The position numbers were made by a program, and so were the translations under genes. A model generated the notes under the pieces. That model saw only the letters and a program-made list of their open reading frames with translations, did not search any database and was not told the DNA's origin. DNA of 40,125 nt, from the NCBI GenBank assembly GCA_030613785.1, contig JAUWLF010000030.1, forward strand, positions 1 through 40,125. Direction: 5' to 3'. Source of the DNA: Chloroflexota bacterium. GTDB taxonomy: Bacteria > Chloroflexota > Anaerolineae > UBA7937 > B3-Chlor. The stretch's first letter is position 1. Every line of letters begins with the position of its first letter. Shown here one piece after another: positions 8,528 to 17,244 of this stretch.

Positions 8528-8619
8528 GAAAAGGGGAGGCCTAGACTGGAGGGAAGAGGGTACCGCTACGGACACGTGATTCCCATGCCAGGAGGGGTTC
8601 AGTGGGCTGGGCTCGGCGC

Positions 8620-9828
8620 TCAGTGCTTCTGCGCCAGTTGCCGGTAGATGTCGAGGATGCGGGATGCTATGCGGTCATAACCGTAGTTCTGGGTGGCATA
8701 CCCTCTGATCTCTTCGGCGTCAAACCTGTGTTCGCCACTCAGGACCTCGTGGAGGGCCTCTGAGAGGGCAATATCGTCTTCCGGCGGCACCAGAAGGCCC
8801 GTTTGCGAGTTCACTATGTCTTCCGGCCCTCCGCATCTCGTCGCGACCACCGGTTTTCCGCAGGCCATGGCCTCGATGAGCACCACTCCAAAACCCTCAC
8901 TGAGGCTGGGCAGCACCAGGACGTCACAGGCGTTCATCCAGAGAGGGATCTCCGCATGGGGTCTCTGGCCTGCGAAGGTCGTTGAATCTGCAATTCCCAG
9001 TTCATCAGCCAGTAGCTTGGCCGCTCCCATGTAGTCGCCATCGCCGACGAGCAGAACCTCGATGGCTCGCGGAGAAGTCCCTGCCAACCGTGCCGCAGCC
9101 TTCAGCAAGTAGTCTATCCCCTTGGACCTCTGGATGCCGCCCACGTACAGTATCCTGGAGGCATCGCCTCCGAGTTTCGGGCTGTCCGAGGCCTCTGCTC
9201 TTGGCAGAGGCGCGAACTTGGTCACATCGACGCCATTGGGAATGACACTGATCTTCTCTCCGTTCGCCCCGTATTCCTCGACTACCTCCCGCCGCAAAGC
9301 GTCGCTGACGGCGATGACGCGGTCGGAGTTGGACAGCGCCCACAAACCCAACCTCCGCCCCAAGAGGCGCTTGAAGTAGACTGTCACATCGCCACCGTGG
9401 ATGGTTATGACCACAGGGCGCTTGAGGGCTTTGCCCAGGAGGACGGCGGCGAAACCGTCGGGATAGACGGTGTGGGCGTGGAGCAGGTCGAAGGGGAAGG
9501 CCGTTGCTAGCTCCGCGGCGAATCTGCGCAAGGACAAGTAGAAGGAGAATCCGAGTGCGGGAAAGAGCAGATTCCTCGGCAGGACGAGGGCTCGAGGTCG
9601 GAAAACCTCTATGCCATCCCTGAGCTCGTGAAGCGGTATCCTGCTGTAGGCGTACCATCTCTTGAAGAGCTTCAACGGAGGAAACCAAGGAGTGGGCGAG
9701 GCCACCTTGATCTGGCAGTGCTTGGAGAGCTCCTTCACCTCTTCCTCGACGAAGATGCCCAGAACGGGACCCGAAGGCCGGGGGTACAGGCGAGAGACCA
9801 CAAGGACCTTCAACCTATGCTCGTGCAT
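8620..9828 (-). CDS. Glycosyltransferase family 4
   Basis: This GT-B fold transferase has 402 residues. The N-terminal domain starts VLVVSRLYPRPSGPVLGIFV and contains DLLHAHTVYPDGFAAV and VVITIHGGDV. The C-terminal nucleotide-sugar domain has the strand ILYVGGIQRSKGIDYLLKAA and the EX7E element in SLSEGFGVVLIEAMACGKPVV. There is no signal peptide; it probably acts at the inner face of the membrane on a lipid-linked acceptor. It starts at the ATG at 9828, inside the last 14 bases of the upstream polymerase/ligase gene, so the pair is one transcriptional unit. The donor sugar cannot be told from sequence. Its 3' end is 183 bases before the next operon's first gene, and that gap contains that operon's promoter. 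Confidence 0.88.
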   Translation of the reverse strand: MHEHRLKVLVVSRLYPRPSGPVLGIFVEEEVKELSKHCQIKVASPTPWFPPLKLFKRWYAYSRIPLHELRDGIEVFRPRALVLPRNLLFPALGFSFYLSLRRFAAELATAFPFDLLHAHTVYPDGFAAVLLGKALKRPVVITIHGGDVTVYFKRLLGRRLGLWALSNSDRVIAVSDALRREVVEEYGANGEKISVIPNGVDVTKFAPLPRAEASDSPKLGGDASRILYVGGIQRSKGIDYLLKAAARLAGTSPRAIEVLLVGDGDYMGAAKLLADELGIADSTTFAGQRPHAEIPLWMNACDVLVLPSLSEGFGVVLIEAMACGKPVVATRCGGPEDIVNSQTGLLVPPEDDIALSEALHEVLSGEHRFDAEEIRGYATQNYGYDRIASRILDIYRQLAQKH

Positions 9829-11137
9829 CGGCCTGACGCTTTCTGTGGAGGTTGATCACTGCCAAACTCAATCCGAAATGGATCCACATCGGCGTGAAGT
9901 GGATGGCACTGCTGGGCGACAAGGAGCCAAAGGTGTATCCGACCAGAGCGGCGAAGAGACTGGCCCCCGCGTAGGCGAGAGTTCTGTCCTGCGATGTGAT
10001 TGCGACCCGGAAGAGATTGTACAGAAGCGCGGCATAGAAGAGCAGGTAACCTACGAAGACGAAGACGCCTCCATTGACCAAGACCTCCATCCACCAGTTG
10101 TGCAGATTGGAGACCCGCTCCAGTCCTGGCATCTGCCGAAGATGGTACTCGGCGTTGCCGGGACCCACGCCCAGAAGATGGGACTCCCACAGGGTCGCCA
10201 ATCCGCCTTGGATCAGGTTGATGCGTGACCCACCCGACCCAGTGCCCGCCGCGACCTCGGTTTCCAGGGTGTCGAAGCGCCAGTGCTGAACTCCTATCTC
10301 AGGCAATGGCAACACAGGCAGCCAGGCGCGCATGCCCAGGCATATCGCCAGGCCTACGCCGAAGAGGATCGTAGTGCCCTGAACCACCTGTCGCGATCTG
10401 ATGGTCATCCCCGGCCTGAGAGCAGTGACCAGCAATAGACTGGGAACCATGAGAGCGAAGGCGAGGAGATTGGTTCTCGACCCGGTGTACAGAAGGCAGA
10501 TGGCGGATAGCAAGGCACAGACAGCCGCTGCCAAGACTGTCGACACCCGCCGCGTGCAGAAAGGCGCGGTCAGCAAGAAGGGAAGCCACAGCGCGATGTA
10601 GGTTGCGAAGTCGTTTTGGTTGTGGAAGAAGGAGGTCACGGCCCACTGCACACGTTCCATTCTGCCAATCAGCCCAGATGTGGGGAGCCGGAAGTCGGTG
10701 GCAGCTTCGGCGATACCGATACCGATGGCCACGACAAAGATCAGAAGCAGCATGACCAGCACTATGCGCAATGTCCTCGCGCTGTTGACCGCCAGCACTG
10801 TGCCTATGCTCAAGGAGGCCATCATCGCCAGGAAGATGGAGTACTTGAGACCTGCTGCCTCGTCAGCCGCCCAGGTTAGTGAGAGGAGAGCCCAGGCAAC
10901 CCAGAAGCCGAGGAAGAGGAGAAAACCGCGCACGTGCAGGTTCGACGGTAAGTTGCGATGGAGCAGGAACCAGACGGCGGTTCCCAGGCAGAGGAGGACG
11001 TAGAGAATCCTGAAGACGGAGAGAGTCCTGAAGCCAGGCCAGGCGGCCACAGACCCAACGATGGCCGCCGGCAGCATGATCAGGAAGCCCCAGCGGAGCA
11101 GTTCGAGAAAGGTGATCCGTGAGTCGAATCGTCGCAT
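9815..11137 (-). CDS. O-antigen polymerase/ligase-like membrane protein (Wzy/WaaL family)
   Basis: This is a 440-residue membrane protein with about 10-12 hydrophobic helices. The central part has the family's typical LYTGSRTNLLAFALMV, and the large extracytoplasmic loop before the last helices contains GVGPGNAEYHLRQMPG and NLHNWWMEVLVNGG, which is the GxGPGN...HN pattern of the O-antigen ligase / polymerase domain (PF04932 type). It would polymerise or ligate lipid-linked repeat units outside the membrane. Polymerase and ligase cannot be separated by sequence alone. The ATG start at 11137 has only a weak purine-rich ribosome site. It is followed by the overlapping GT4 gene at 8620. A second protein of this superfamily lies at 27946. 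Confidence 0.85.
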   Translation of the reverse strand: MRRFDSRITFLELLRWGFLIMLPAAIVGSVAAWPGFRTLSVFRILYVLLCLGTAVWFLLHRNLPSNLHVRGFLLFLGFWVAWALLSLTWAADEAAGLKYSIFLAMMASLSIGTVLAVNSARTLRIVLVMLLLIFVVAIGIGIAEAATDFRLPTSGLIGRMERVQWAVTSFFHNQNDFATYIALWLPFLLTAPFCTRRVSTVLAAAVCALLSAICLLYTGSRTNLLAFALMVPSLLLVTALRPGMTIRSRQVVQGTTILFGVGLAICLGMRAWLPVLPLPEIGVQHWRFDTLETEVAAGTGSGGSRINLIQGGLATLWESHLLGVGPGNAEYHLRQMPGLERVSNLHNWWMEVLVNGGVFVFVGYLLFYAALLYNLFRVAITSQDRTLAYAGASLFAALVGYTFGSLSPSSAIHFTPMWIHFGLSLAVINLHRKRQADARA

Positions 11138-11264
11138 CTACTCTATTCGCTGCTTCTGGTTTCCAAACGGACGTTGGTCTCTTGCAATGTGCATAGGTGA
11201 GGCGAAGTCGTCTTGAATAGCACTCAACGGCATTCAGCTTCCGCGAAGCGGAGATGTGGTTGTG

Positions 11265-13787
11265 CTAGATAACCTCGCGGGAGTGACGGCGTCTGAATGA
11301 ATCCCAAACCAGAGAGAGTCCCAGCATCACGGCGGTCAAGGCGCTTATTGTCCATCCGAGTTTGAAGGATAGTGGATCAAAAACGAACTCAATGGTGTGC
11401 TGGCCTTCGGTCAACTCCACCGCTCGGAATATGTAGTCTGCCTTGTACACATCCTGGGCCTCGCTATCGACAAAGGTCTTCCAGCCTGCGTAATGTAGAT
11501 CAGTGAGAATCAGAAAACCATCTGCTGCCGCATCAACCTCAATGACCACCTTGTTGGGTGTGTAGTCCACGATCCTTGCGGAGGAGTCGGTTGCGGAGCG
11601 GTCGGTCACCATGGGGAGCCGCGAAGGTTCCTGCTCCAGGATTACGTAGGCGCCAGGGTCAAACCGCTCGCTGGTCAACTCGGTGAAGATGTCCTCCTTG
11701 TCCGGCAGAACCTTGAAGTCATGCACGACGAAAGCCCGGGGCAGAACATCCATATTCTCGTAGATCTTGATCTCGTCGTCGTAGACCAACTCGATGTCTT
11801 GATGAGCATCGTCATACTCGAGCAGTTCCTGACCGACCTCGGGGTTGGCCAGGATGTACTTGACGTTCAGGAGATCGAGTAGCTTGGAAGAGAGAGACTC
11901 GACCCTTCCCAGGGACCGAACGAGTCTTTCCCCGGACAGGTTGGGCTCGACTAGATTGAGAAACTCCCGGTACCGGTCAGGCATCAGAGACGCGTATTCT
12001 TGTGCGTCAGAAATGCCGTATGCCACTGCCGTATTGGGCGGCAGCGGTTTTCGTCCACCACTCATCCTTATGATCCTGAAGACATCAGAGTCCCTCTTCA
12101 AGAACCGGGTTGCTTCCGTTTCAAAGAACAGGTCCTCGGTTCTCTGCGGCGGATGGAACTTCCACCCGAAACTGAGCAGGTCCACCGCGATTAGGAGGAT
12201 GGCGAGAAACCCACAGAGGTGCACTTCCATGTTCCTTCGCAGACGGAGTAGCAGCAGTGCGCCAGAGGCCAGCAGCAGCGCAGCAAGACACGCCAGGTTG
12301 GCGCTATTGTACAGACACCATTCTCGCAGGAAGCTGGGATCATCACTTCCAGCGCAGACAGATCTCGCAACTATGGCAGCCGCAAGGGCCGCCACTCCAA
12401 TGGCTAGGACGATCTTACTCATCCTACGCATGCTCGATCTGCTCTTTCGTGTGACCTCCTCTGTCAGCGAATGGGAGCCCCATGCCGCCAAGACAGAGAG
12501 GGCAAGAGCATACAGGACTTTTACCTCCATGGGCCGCCCAGCCCTGAAGATCGGCAGAAAACACAGGACCCGGTGGATGATGCTCGGAAAAGTGAGGAAG
12601 AGGCTGAGTGAGAGAGCAGCCAAGCCTGCGAAGAAGAGCACATACCTATTCCTCTTGAAGACCAGGGCCCAGACACCCAGAAGCAATGGCAGTATCCCGG
12701 CGTAAATGCTAGGACGCGCGTAGTTGGCTGGGATATCTTCGCCCCATGCCGGAATAACTTGGGTGCAGCGGAGCCAGATGGGATCCACGGGGTTGCAGAG
12801 GATATCTGGAACGAGGGCCGTCGCCAATGAGAGCGGAGATCTGCCTGTGTCGGGAAGGTCTTCGTAGCTCCAGTATGCGCGCTCGGAGGTGAGACTTGCC
12901 TCATACCCAGGGATAAGCTGAACGGCTGCCAGAAGAACGCCCAATCCGATAGCAGCCACGACGACCGTGATCGTCTTTGCTGCTGTCGTGAGACCACGTT
13001 CGCTGATCCCAAGAGCGAAGGTCATGGCCGAGTAGAAACCTAGGGCAAGGATTATGAAGGCAAAGACGATAGGCCTGCCTGCCAGAAGGCACATGCCGAC
13101 ACCAAACGCGACAAGGATGGCATAGCCCCAATTCCTCTCCCTCCAGTACTTCTCGAAGCTGAAGAAGAGCAGGGGAGCCCACGCCGCGGCAGAGATGCGT
13201 GTCGGCCAACCTAGGTTCACCAAGAAATAGCCTGAGAGCTGGAAACTCACTGCGCCGATGAGAGAGCTGATTCTGTTGAGTTCAATGGTGCGCAGGTATA
13301 AGTACATGAAAATGCCGGCGAGACAGAGATGCAGAAAGGCCGACAAGTCAAATCCTCTCAGGGGTCCTACCAGAATGTAGACTAGGTTGGGGGGGTAGAG
13401 GAGCCCGCCGCTTGGTGCGTTGGCGATATGCCGACTGCCCACGAAAGGAGCACCGGCCATGGAATATGGATTCCAAAGTGGGAACTGTCCACCTCTCACC
13501 ATTTCGGTGGCGACAACCGCCTGGGGATAGAAGCCCCAGGGTATGTCGATTGTGCGGTTGGTAGGTCGCTGTAGCAACTCCTCGTTGGCGTAGGCTTTCC
13601 AGGGCGGGAAACGTGCCAGGTTGTCACCGACCAAGGCCTGGTCAGTGAACAGGACATTGGCAAAAAAGATGAGTGGTAGTAGTAGGAGGATGAGGATTGA
13701 GATTAGGTCACGGTGGAGTTCAGGGATAGAACTCAGCATCCGTCGGCTAGTGCTGAAGTCTACGCACCGGCGCAAACTGATCTTCAT
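11265..13787 (-). CDS. YfhO-like polytopic membrane protein (putative GT-C glycosyltransferase)
   Basis: The protein has 840 residues, with about 12-13 membrane segments in the first two thirds and a soluble C-terminal region of about 230 residues closed by a last helix near WTISALTAVMLGLSLVW. Features shared with YfhO / DUF6044-like proteins are the N-terminal FFANVLFTDQALVGDN, the loop GQFPLWNPYSMAGAPF after helix 1, and the C-terminal LTDLHYAGWKTFVDSEAQ with GQHTIEFVFDP. In Firmicutes YfhO is linked to glycosylation of lipoteichoic acid; here a role in decorating the surface glycan is inferred. The ATG at 13787 follows a GGAAAGATGG ribosome site. A promoter candidate is at 13901-13929. The following gene is 127 bases downstream, so it may be a separate unit. 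Confidence 0.82.
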   Translation of the reverse strand: MKISLRRCVDFSTSRRMLSSIPELHRDLISILILLLLPLIFFANVLFTDQALVGDNLARFPPWKAYANEELLQRPTNRTIDIPWGFYPQAVVATEMVRGGQFPLWNPYSMAGAPFVGSRHIANAPSGGLLYPPNLVYILVGPLRGFDLSAFLHLCLAGIFMYLYLRTIELNRISSLIGAVSFQLSGYFLVNLGWPTRISAAAWAPLLFFSFEKYWRERNWGYAILVAFGVGMCLLAGRPIVFAFIILALGFYSAMTFALGISERGLTTAAKTITVVVAAIGLGVLLAAVQLIPGYEASLTSERAYWSYEDLPDTGRSPLSLATALVPDILCNPVDPIWLRCTQVIPAWGEDIPANYARPSIYAGILPLLLGVWALVFKRNRYVLFFAGLAALSLSLFLTFPSIIHRVLCFLPIFRAGRPMEVKVLYALALSVLAAWGSHSLTEEVTRKSRSSMRRMSKIVLAIGVAALAAAIVARSVCAGSDDPSFLREWCLYNSANLACLAALLLASGALLLLRLRRNMEVHLCGFLAILLIAVDLLSFGWKFHPPQRTEDLFFETEATRFLKRDSDVFRIIRMSGGRKPLPPNTAVAYGISDAQEYASLMPDRYREFLNLVEPNLSGERLVRSLGRVESLSSKLLDLLNVKYILANPEVGQELLEYDDAHQDIELVYDDEIKIYENMDVLPRAFVVHDFKVLPDKEDIFTELTSERFDPGAYVILEQEPSRLPMVTDRSATDSSARIVDYTPNKVVIEVDAAADGFLILTDLHYAGWKTFVDSEAQDVYKADYIFRAVELTEGQHTIEFVFDPLSFKLGWTISALTAVMLGLSLVWDSFRRRHSREVI

Positions 13788-13900
13788 CGCACCATCTTTC
13801 CGATAGGCCAGTAGCTACTCCGTGGCCGTGTTCCCTCGACTCTGATCTCGATCCCTTGCGAGGCCGGTGTGTGGATGCTGGAAGAAGACGTACACAGCAT

Positions 13901-13929
13901 ATGATAGCCAAAGTCTTATCGCGAAGCAA
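13901..13929 (-). promoter_or_regulatory. Probable promoter of the YfhO-like gene
   Basis: On the minus strand TTGCTT (13929-13924), a 17-base spacer and TATCAT (13906-13901) form a moderate sigma70-like promoter. The -10 box matches consensus at 5 of 6 bases and the -35 box at 3 of 6. It lies about 115 bases before the ATG at 13787 and just after the terminator of the previous unit. Confidence 0.5.
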
Positions 13930-14035
13930 GCAGCATACGTGGTTTGATCATCGGTTCTGGTGCTGTCGTTGGCAGGAGTGGAACAGGGAGTGGGGATCCG
14001 GGGGAGCGGTAGCAACAGCGTGACAACAAGAAAGA

Positions 14036-14069
14036 GAGGCTTCCAAGCGAACCACTGCCTGGAAGCCTC
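14036..14069 (-). terminator. Rho-independent terminator of the secreted repeat-protein gene
   Basis: A perfect 10-base inverted repeat (GAGGCTTCCA / TGGAAGCCTC) encloses a 14-base loop. On the minus strand it is followed by the T-rich run TCTTTCTTGTTG. It starts 38 bases after the stop of the gene at 14107. Confidence 0.8.
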
Positions 14070-14106
14070 TGCTGTTAGTCTTCCCTATCCGAACGCCGGG
14101 CGACGG

Positions 14107-15579
14107 TCACTCCGCTAGAGCATTGTAGATGCTGTGGTATATGTATCCTGTCCCTTTGATGTGGTCCTGGGAAAGGCCTACGATGCCTACTGGGTTGGTG
14201 GTCGTCATGATGACGGTGCCTGCCCAGTTGTTCCCCAGGCTGTTGAATGTGGAAGCCGGGACATCCGCATCATACCTGGTGTTGTAGCCATGAGAGGAGT
14301 TTGCAGGTATTACGTCGATGAACTGTAGTTGAAGTGTGCCGTCGGAAAGGTACCAATTGTGGTAGACGGTAGCAGCGCTGCTGGGATCGAGGTTCTGGAC
14401 GACCAGGCCAGAATAGCCCGTCCATTTGCCGCCGCTCTTCGTGCGATACTCTCTCGGAAACGTGAGGCTGCTCGCGCCATCCGGTATGCCGTTATACGCG
14501 CCTGCCAAACCGTCGCTGGGATAACGCAAGTTCGTGCATACGCCCACGATCGAGTCAGTGGAACTGACAATCGCCGAGCCAAGGAACCTGGTCCCTAGCG
14601 GATCGAAGGTGGAAGCAGGCACGTCGGCACCGTACCTGGTACTGTAGCCGTGTGAAGAGAGCGCAGGGATTGTATCACTGAATGTGAGCAATGGCGCTCC
14701 GCCGGCACGGTCGTAGTATGAGTGGAACACATCGATCGGGTAATTGTTCATGTTCTGTACTATGATCGACGACCAGTCGGATTGGCTTCTCCACAGGCCC
14801 CCAAAATTCCGTCTCCTGACCAGCGGAAAGTAGATCTCCGTATCGCTGCCGGGGACGAAGGAGTTGGAGGCATTGGCATAGCCAAACCTGTAGTGAACCA
14901 CGACTACTCCGGCGATGTCGCCGGTGGATGTGACGGCCAAGCTACCGAACCAGGGAGACGGCGTGTCGACTTGGGCCGGGATATTAGCGTTCAGAGTGGG
15001 ATCCCACAAGTCATAGCTCTCCTGCGAATCTGCCTGAATCGTGTCTGCAAAGGGACTGCCGGTAATGACGTTGCCGTCCCTATCCCGGTACGTCATGGAC
15101 ACGTCACAGTCAACTGTGTCGACGCACTGTATGGTCACGATGGATTTGTGGTGCGGGGTCTTCAGAACATACGGGAAGAAGATGTCGGTAGCACCTTCCG
15201 AATACCCCGAATATGACGCACCGCTCCACCCATCCCCTTTGGGAACATTGCGCCAGAACAACTCTGCAATAGACGCCAGTTCGCGATCAGAATACAACAC
15301 CATGGAGCCCAACCAGTCATTGCCCAGGCCGGAACCCGAGGCAGGGAAGCTGGTATTCCCGAGCGGGTCGATGGTTCCCCCGACGCTCGAATCCTCGTTT
15401 CCATCCTGATCGATGTAGCTCGCCACCACGTTGGCGTCCTCGGTCCCATGGAGGTTCATGACCCATATGTCGCTGCTGCCCTGACCAACTCCCTGCGTGG
15501 GAAAGACTGCCAGGACCACTGAAGAGACCAGCATCACAGCCAGGACTGCCACCATAGTTCCTACCACTTTGACTTTCAC
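14107..15579 (-). CDS. Secreted protein of four repeats, function unknown
   Basis: The product has 490 residues with a signal peptide (MKVKVVGTMVAVLAVMLVSSVVLA, a positively charged start and hydrophobic core, written here only as its first 24 positions' character: residues 1-24). The mature part consists of four related units of about 100-125 residues, near 36-130, 131-247, 248-373 and 374-483. Shared elements are a DTIPAxSSHGYxTRYxADVP stretch, best kept in units 3 and 4, then a SxxxLGxxWxGSxxxxS strand. The units look like beta-sandwich or propeller-blade modules rich in Ser, Thr, Gly and Asp. No enzyme motif is seen. The start is a GTG at 15579 with an excellent AAAGGAG site 8 bases before it. 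It has its own promoter (15644-15672) and terminator (14036-14069). A cell-surface or matrix protein is a fair inference. Confidence 0.85.
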   Translation of the reverse strand: MKVKVVGTMVAVLAVMLVSSVVLAVFPTQGVGQGSSDIWVMNLHGTEDANVVASYIDQDGNEDSSVGGTIDPLGNTSFPASGSGLGNDWLGSMVLYSDRELASIAELFWRNVPKGDGWSGASYSGYSEGATDIFFPYVLKTPHHKSIVTIQCVDTVDCDVSMTYRDRDGNVITGSPFADTIQADSQESYDLWDPTLNANIPAQVDTPSPWFGSLAVTSTGDIAGVVVVHYRFGYANASNSFVPGSDTEIYFPLVRRRNFGGLWRSQSDWSSIIVQNMNNYPIDVFHSYYDRAGGAPLLTFSDTIPALSSHGYSTRYGADVPASTFDPLGTRFLGSAIVSSTDSIVGVCTNLRYPSDGLAGAYNGIPDGASSLTFPREYRTKSGGKWTGYSGLVVQNLDPSSAATVYHNWYLSDGTLQLQFIDVIPANSSHGYNTRYDADVPASTFNSLGNNWAGTVIMTTTNPVGIVGLSQDHIKGTGYIYHSIYNALAE

Positions 15580-15643
15580 GACTCACTCTCCTTTCAAGCC
15601 AAGACCCGACGTAATCAAGACCTCTGATTCCCGCTTTGTTCTC

Positions 15644-15672
15644 AGTATAACTGGTGCAATTTACGAAGTCAA
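15644..15672 (-). promoter_or_regulatory. Sigma70-type promoter of the secreted repeat protein
   Basis: On the minus strand TTGACT (15672-15667), 17 bases and TATACT (15649-15644) give 5 of 6 matches in each box. Transcription should start near 15637, about 58 bases before the GTG start at 15579. Confidence 0.82.
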
Positions 15673-15822
15673 TAGCCCTTTTGGGTAGTTCTGGCAGAGT
15701 CTGTGCTCGTGGGGACTGCTGTTCGCTCTGAGTGGTTGCTGCGCCTACGTCGCGGCTTCCCAATGTGAGCTCCCCGCCCCCGTCCCGGAGGCGGTGGGAG
15801 GGACTCATCACCCGCAAATCGG

Positions 15823-16332
15823 TTACTCCGCCACGGTGATGGTGTCCAACAGTACTGTGTCGTCAACGGCTCTCTGGCCATTCTCTTCCCCCACCAGCAG
15901 ACGCTCTCCTGTTTCCCAATAGTACACGCCAACCTTGAAGGTGTGCTCACCAGGCGGGATGTCGGGAGGCAGGTGCAACTGGAACTCCTGTTTCACTACC
16001 ACTCCCGGTTCCCAGATTGAGGTGGAATGGCCATCGTGTTCTAGCAGCGTGTCCTCCTGGACCCAGAGGCCTCCGTCCGGATCTGTCAAGTGAACGAAGG
16101 CGGTATAGTCAGTCCCTGTCCACGGTGGCCAGCCCCTGCCACCACAGGGTTAGCTCCACCGTGTCGTCAGCGCTTGCGGTTGTGGGGTCGAGGTCATAGC
16201 CCAGAAAGGCCAGACGCAGGCCCAGGCTTCGAAACAACGGATGCTGGATATCTTCGTCCAAGGGACGGGAAAGCAGGTCTAGTCTACGCCCCGCCTGCGC
16301 ATGGTCTGGCGTGATCCTGACCGCCTCTTGAA
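15823..16332 (-). pseudogene. Truncated, frameshifted copy of the 3' end of the GT-C/TPR gene
   Basis: The minus strand encodes the last TPR half (QEAVRITPDHAQAGRR) and the complete C-terminal beta-sandwich of the gene at 20354, corresponding to its residues from about 689 to the end. Along the final 88 residues I count about 13 differences, so roughly 85 percent identity. Near 16100-16112 this copy carries 4 extra bases compared with the intact gene, which breaks the frame after WWQGLATVDRD with a stop at 16109-16111; the rest reads on in another frame to a stop at 15823. There is no start or membrane part. The left limit of similarity is at the stop codon and the right limit is the junction with the transposase remnant. 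It is best explained as a duplicated fragment that has decayed. Confidence 0.82.
15826..16332. repeat. Direct repeat, copy A (about 0.5 kb)
   Basis: This stretch matches 20357-20857 in the same orientation over about 500 bases with only scattered substitutions and one 4-base difference. Similarity stops near the GT-C gene's stop codon on one side and at a CTGACCGC sequence on the other. The two copies flank the plus-strand operon at 17008-20139. Confidence 0.8.
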
Positions 16333-16662
16333 CCTCGTGCCGATCACCAGCTCGATGTTCTTCTCCACTGCCCCACTGCCCACCACCAGTACCTCTTCCG
16401 CTTTGACCTTCCCCCTTAGGGTCTAGGAGCCGTACAGCCCCTCCCAATTATCCTCCAGGTACTCTATCAGTTCATTCTGCTTGTCAGTGTCTCCCTGGCC
16501 CTTCATCCGGCTCAATCGTAACAGACCCCGGTGTTTCTCAGCCTCTCCGGCTCGCAGCAGCCTCAGCAGTTCCCCGATCAGCTTCTCCTCCCTCCGCAGA
16601 GCTTGCCTCAACTTCCTGTGGTACTGCCACCAATCCAGTTGGCAAACGGCCTTCTTCCAGCC
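16333..16662 (-). pseudogene. Remnant of a UPF0236/ISLre2-like transposase (C-terminal part)
   Basis: One minus-strand frame reads SGWKKAVCQLDWWQYHRKL, then a charged helix region, then EYLEDNWEGLYGS, an in-frame TAG (16425-16423), and RGKVKAEEVLVVGSGAVEK followed by NIELVIGTRFKRR. The LDWWHxxRxxRxAL, YLxxNWEGLY and GSGAVEKNIxLVIxxRFKxR patterns are characteristic of the C-terminal half of UPF0236 / ISLre2-family transposases; this is recognition from memory. The frame is closed upstream by a TGA, the N-terminal catalytic part is missing, and the end runs directly into the duplicated GT-C fragment instead of the usual C-terminus. It is inactive and shows that mobile-element-linked rearrangement took place here. 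Neither terminal repeats nor a target duplication could be identified. Confidence 0.75.
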
Positions 16663-17004
16663 GCTTCACACTTAGCCCTTCCTGTGCTCTACTTATTTTG
16701 AGAGTCTCTTTGACTCTCAGCATGTGGGCTCACCTCCCCCTCTTGAAGGGTTGTTGGTTGAACTAGATGAGCCTACTGCTTTGCCCCTCTCAGTCAAGAA
16801 CCACAACTGGCACACAGCCCAATCTGTTTCGCTGACTTGATATCTCCAGGACTCGGTGGTACCATTGGTGAAGGTTGAGACGAGCCATCCCGTGTCGGGT
16901 CAGGCGAATGGACGCTCCTGGCCGAACTGCGATGTCAGGCGGCCATTTGACTAGGACGTGCCACGTGCTTCGAATATGGATAGCTGGGCCAAAAGGGGGA
17001 GATT
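16663..17004. other. Intergenic region before the plus-strand operon
   Basis: No gene is recognised in these 342 bases. They hold a short perfect hairpin (16699-16719; TGAGAGTC, 5-base loop, GACTCTCA) without a T tract, probably part of the mobile-element remnant. A weak plus-strand promoter candidate is TTGACT at 16947-16952 with GAATAT at 16972-16977 (19-base spacer), which would place transcription start about 25 bases before the first gene of the operon. Confidence 0.35.
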
Positions 17005-17007
17005 GTG

Positions 17008-17244
17008 ATGAACCACTCAAGGTGCTTGGCAAACTCGTTCGTGTTCGGGGTCTTGCTACTCTTGACTTGGCCTCAGAGTGCTCATGCCTATCTTGATCCC
17101 GGAACCGGCAGCTATGTCCTCCAACTGATCATAGCCGGTCTCGTCGGGGGTGCTCTTGGAGTCAAGATCTACTGGAAAAGGATCAAGGCGTTCCTGTTTA
17201 GATCCTCTTCAAGGGAACAAGACGGAGAAGATGCTGGCAGCTAA
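17008..17244 (+). CDS. Small secreted/membrane protein with YLDPGTGSY motif
   Basis: This 78-residue protein has an N-terminal signal-like hydrophobic stretch (FVFGVLLLLTWPQSAHA, probable cleavage after AHA), then YLDPGTGSYVLQLIIAGLVG, a second hydrophobic helix, and a basic tail (KIYWKRIKAFLFR). Small proteins with the YLDPGTGS(Y/L) start and one following helix are common in bacterial surface-glycan loci, often beside sulfatase-like genes; their function is unknown to me. I chose the ATG at 17008, preceded by AAGGGGGAG at a good distance; an in-frame GTG at 17005 is possible. The next gene starts 14 bases before this one ends, so the two are coupled. Confidence 0.78.
   Translation: MNHSRCLANSFVFGVLLLLTWPQSAHAYLDPGTGSYVLQLIIAGLVGGALGVKIYWKRIKAFLFRSSSREQDGEDAGS

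Larger units (their letters stand above)
13788..14106. other. Intergenic region with promoter and terminator
   Basis: This 319-base gap between two minus-strand genes holds no credible gene. Its right part carries the terminator hairpin of the secreted repeat protein (14036-14069), and its left part the probable promoter of the YfhO-like gene (13901-13929), leaving a leader of roughly 105 bases. The layout separates the two transcription units. Confidence 0.6.

Noticed and set aside
11240-11252. Small hairpin (TCCGC / GCGGA, 3-base loop) after the YfhO-like gene as terminator
   Set aside because: The stem is only 5 base pairs and no T run follows on the minus strand.
15770-15800. GC-rich hairpin left of the duplicated fragment as terminator
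   Set aside because: The stem contains a bulge and is not followed by a T run on either strand; it is outside the duplicated region and has no counterpart after the intact gene.
16538-16723. A 61-residue minus-strand frame starting MLRVKETLK as a gene
   Set aside because: It lies across the transposase remnant in another frame; the remnant's conserved motifs are in a different frame.
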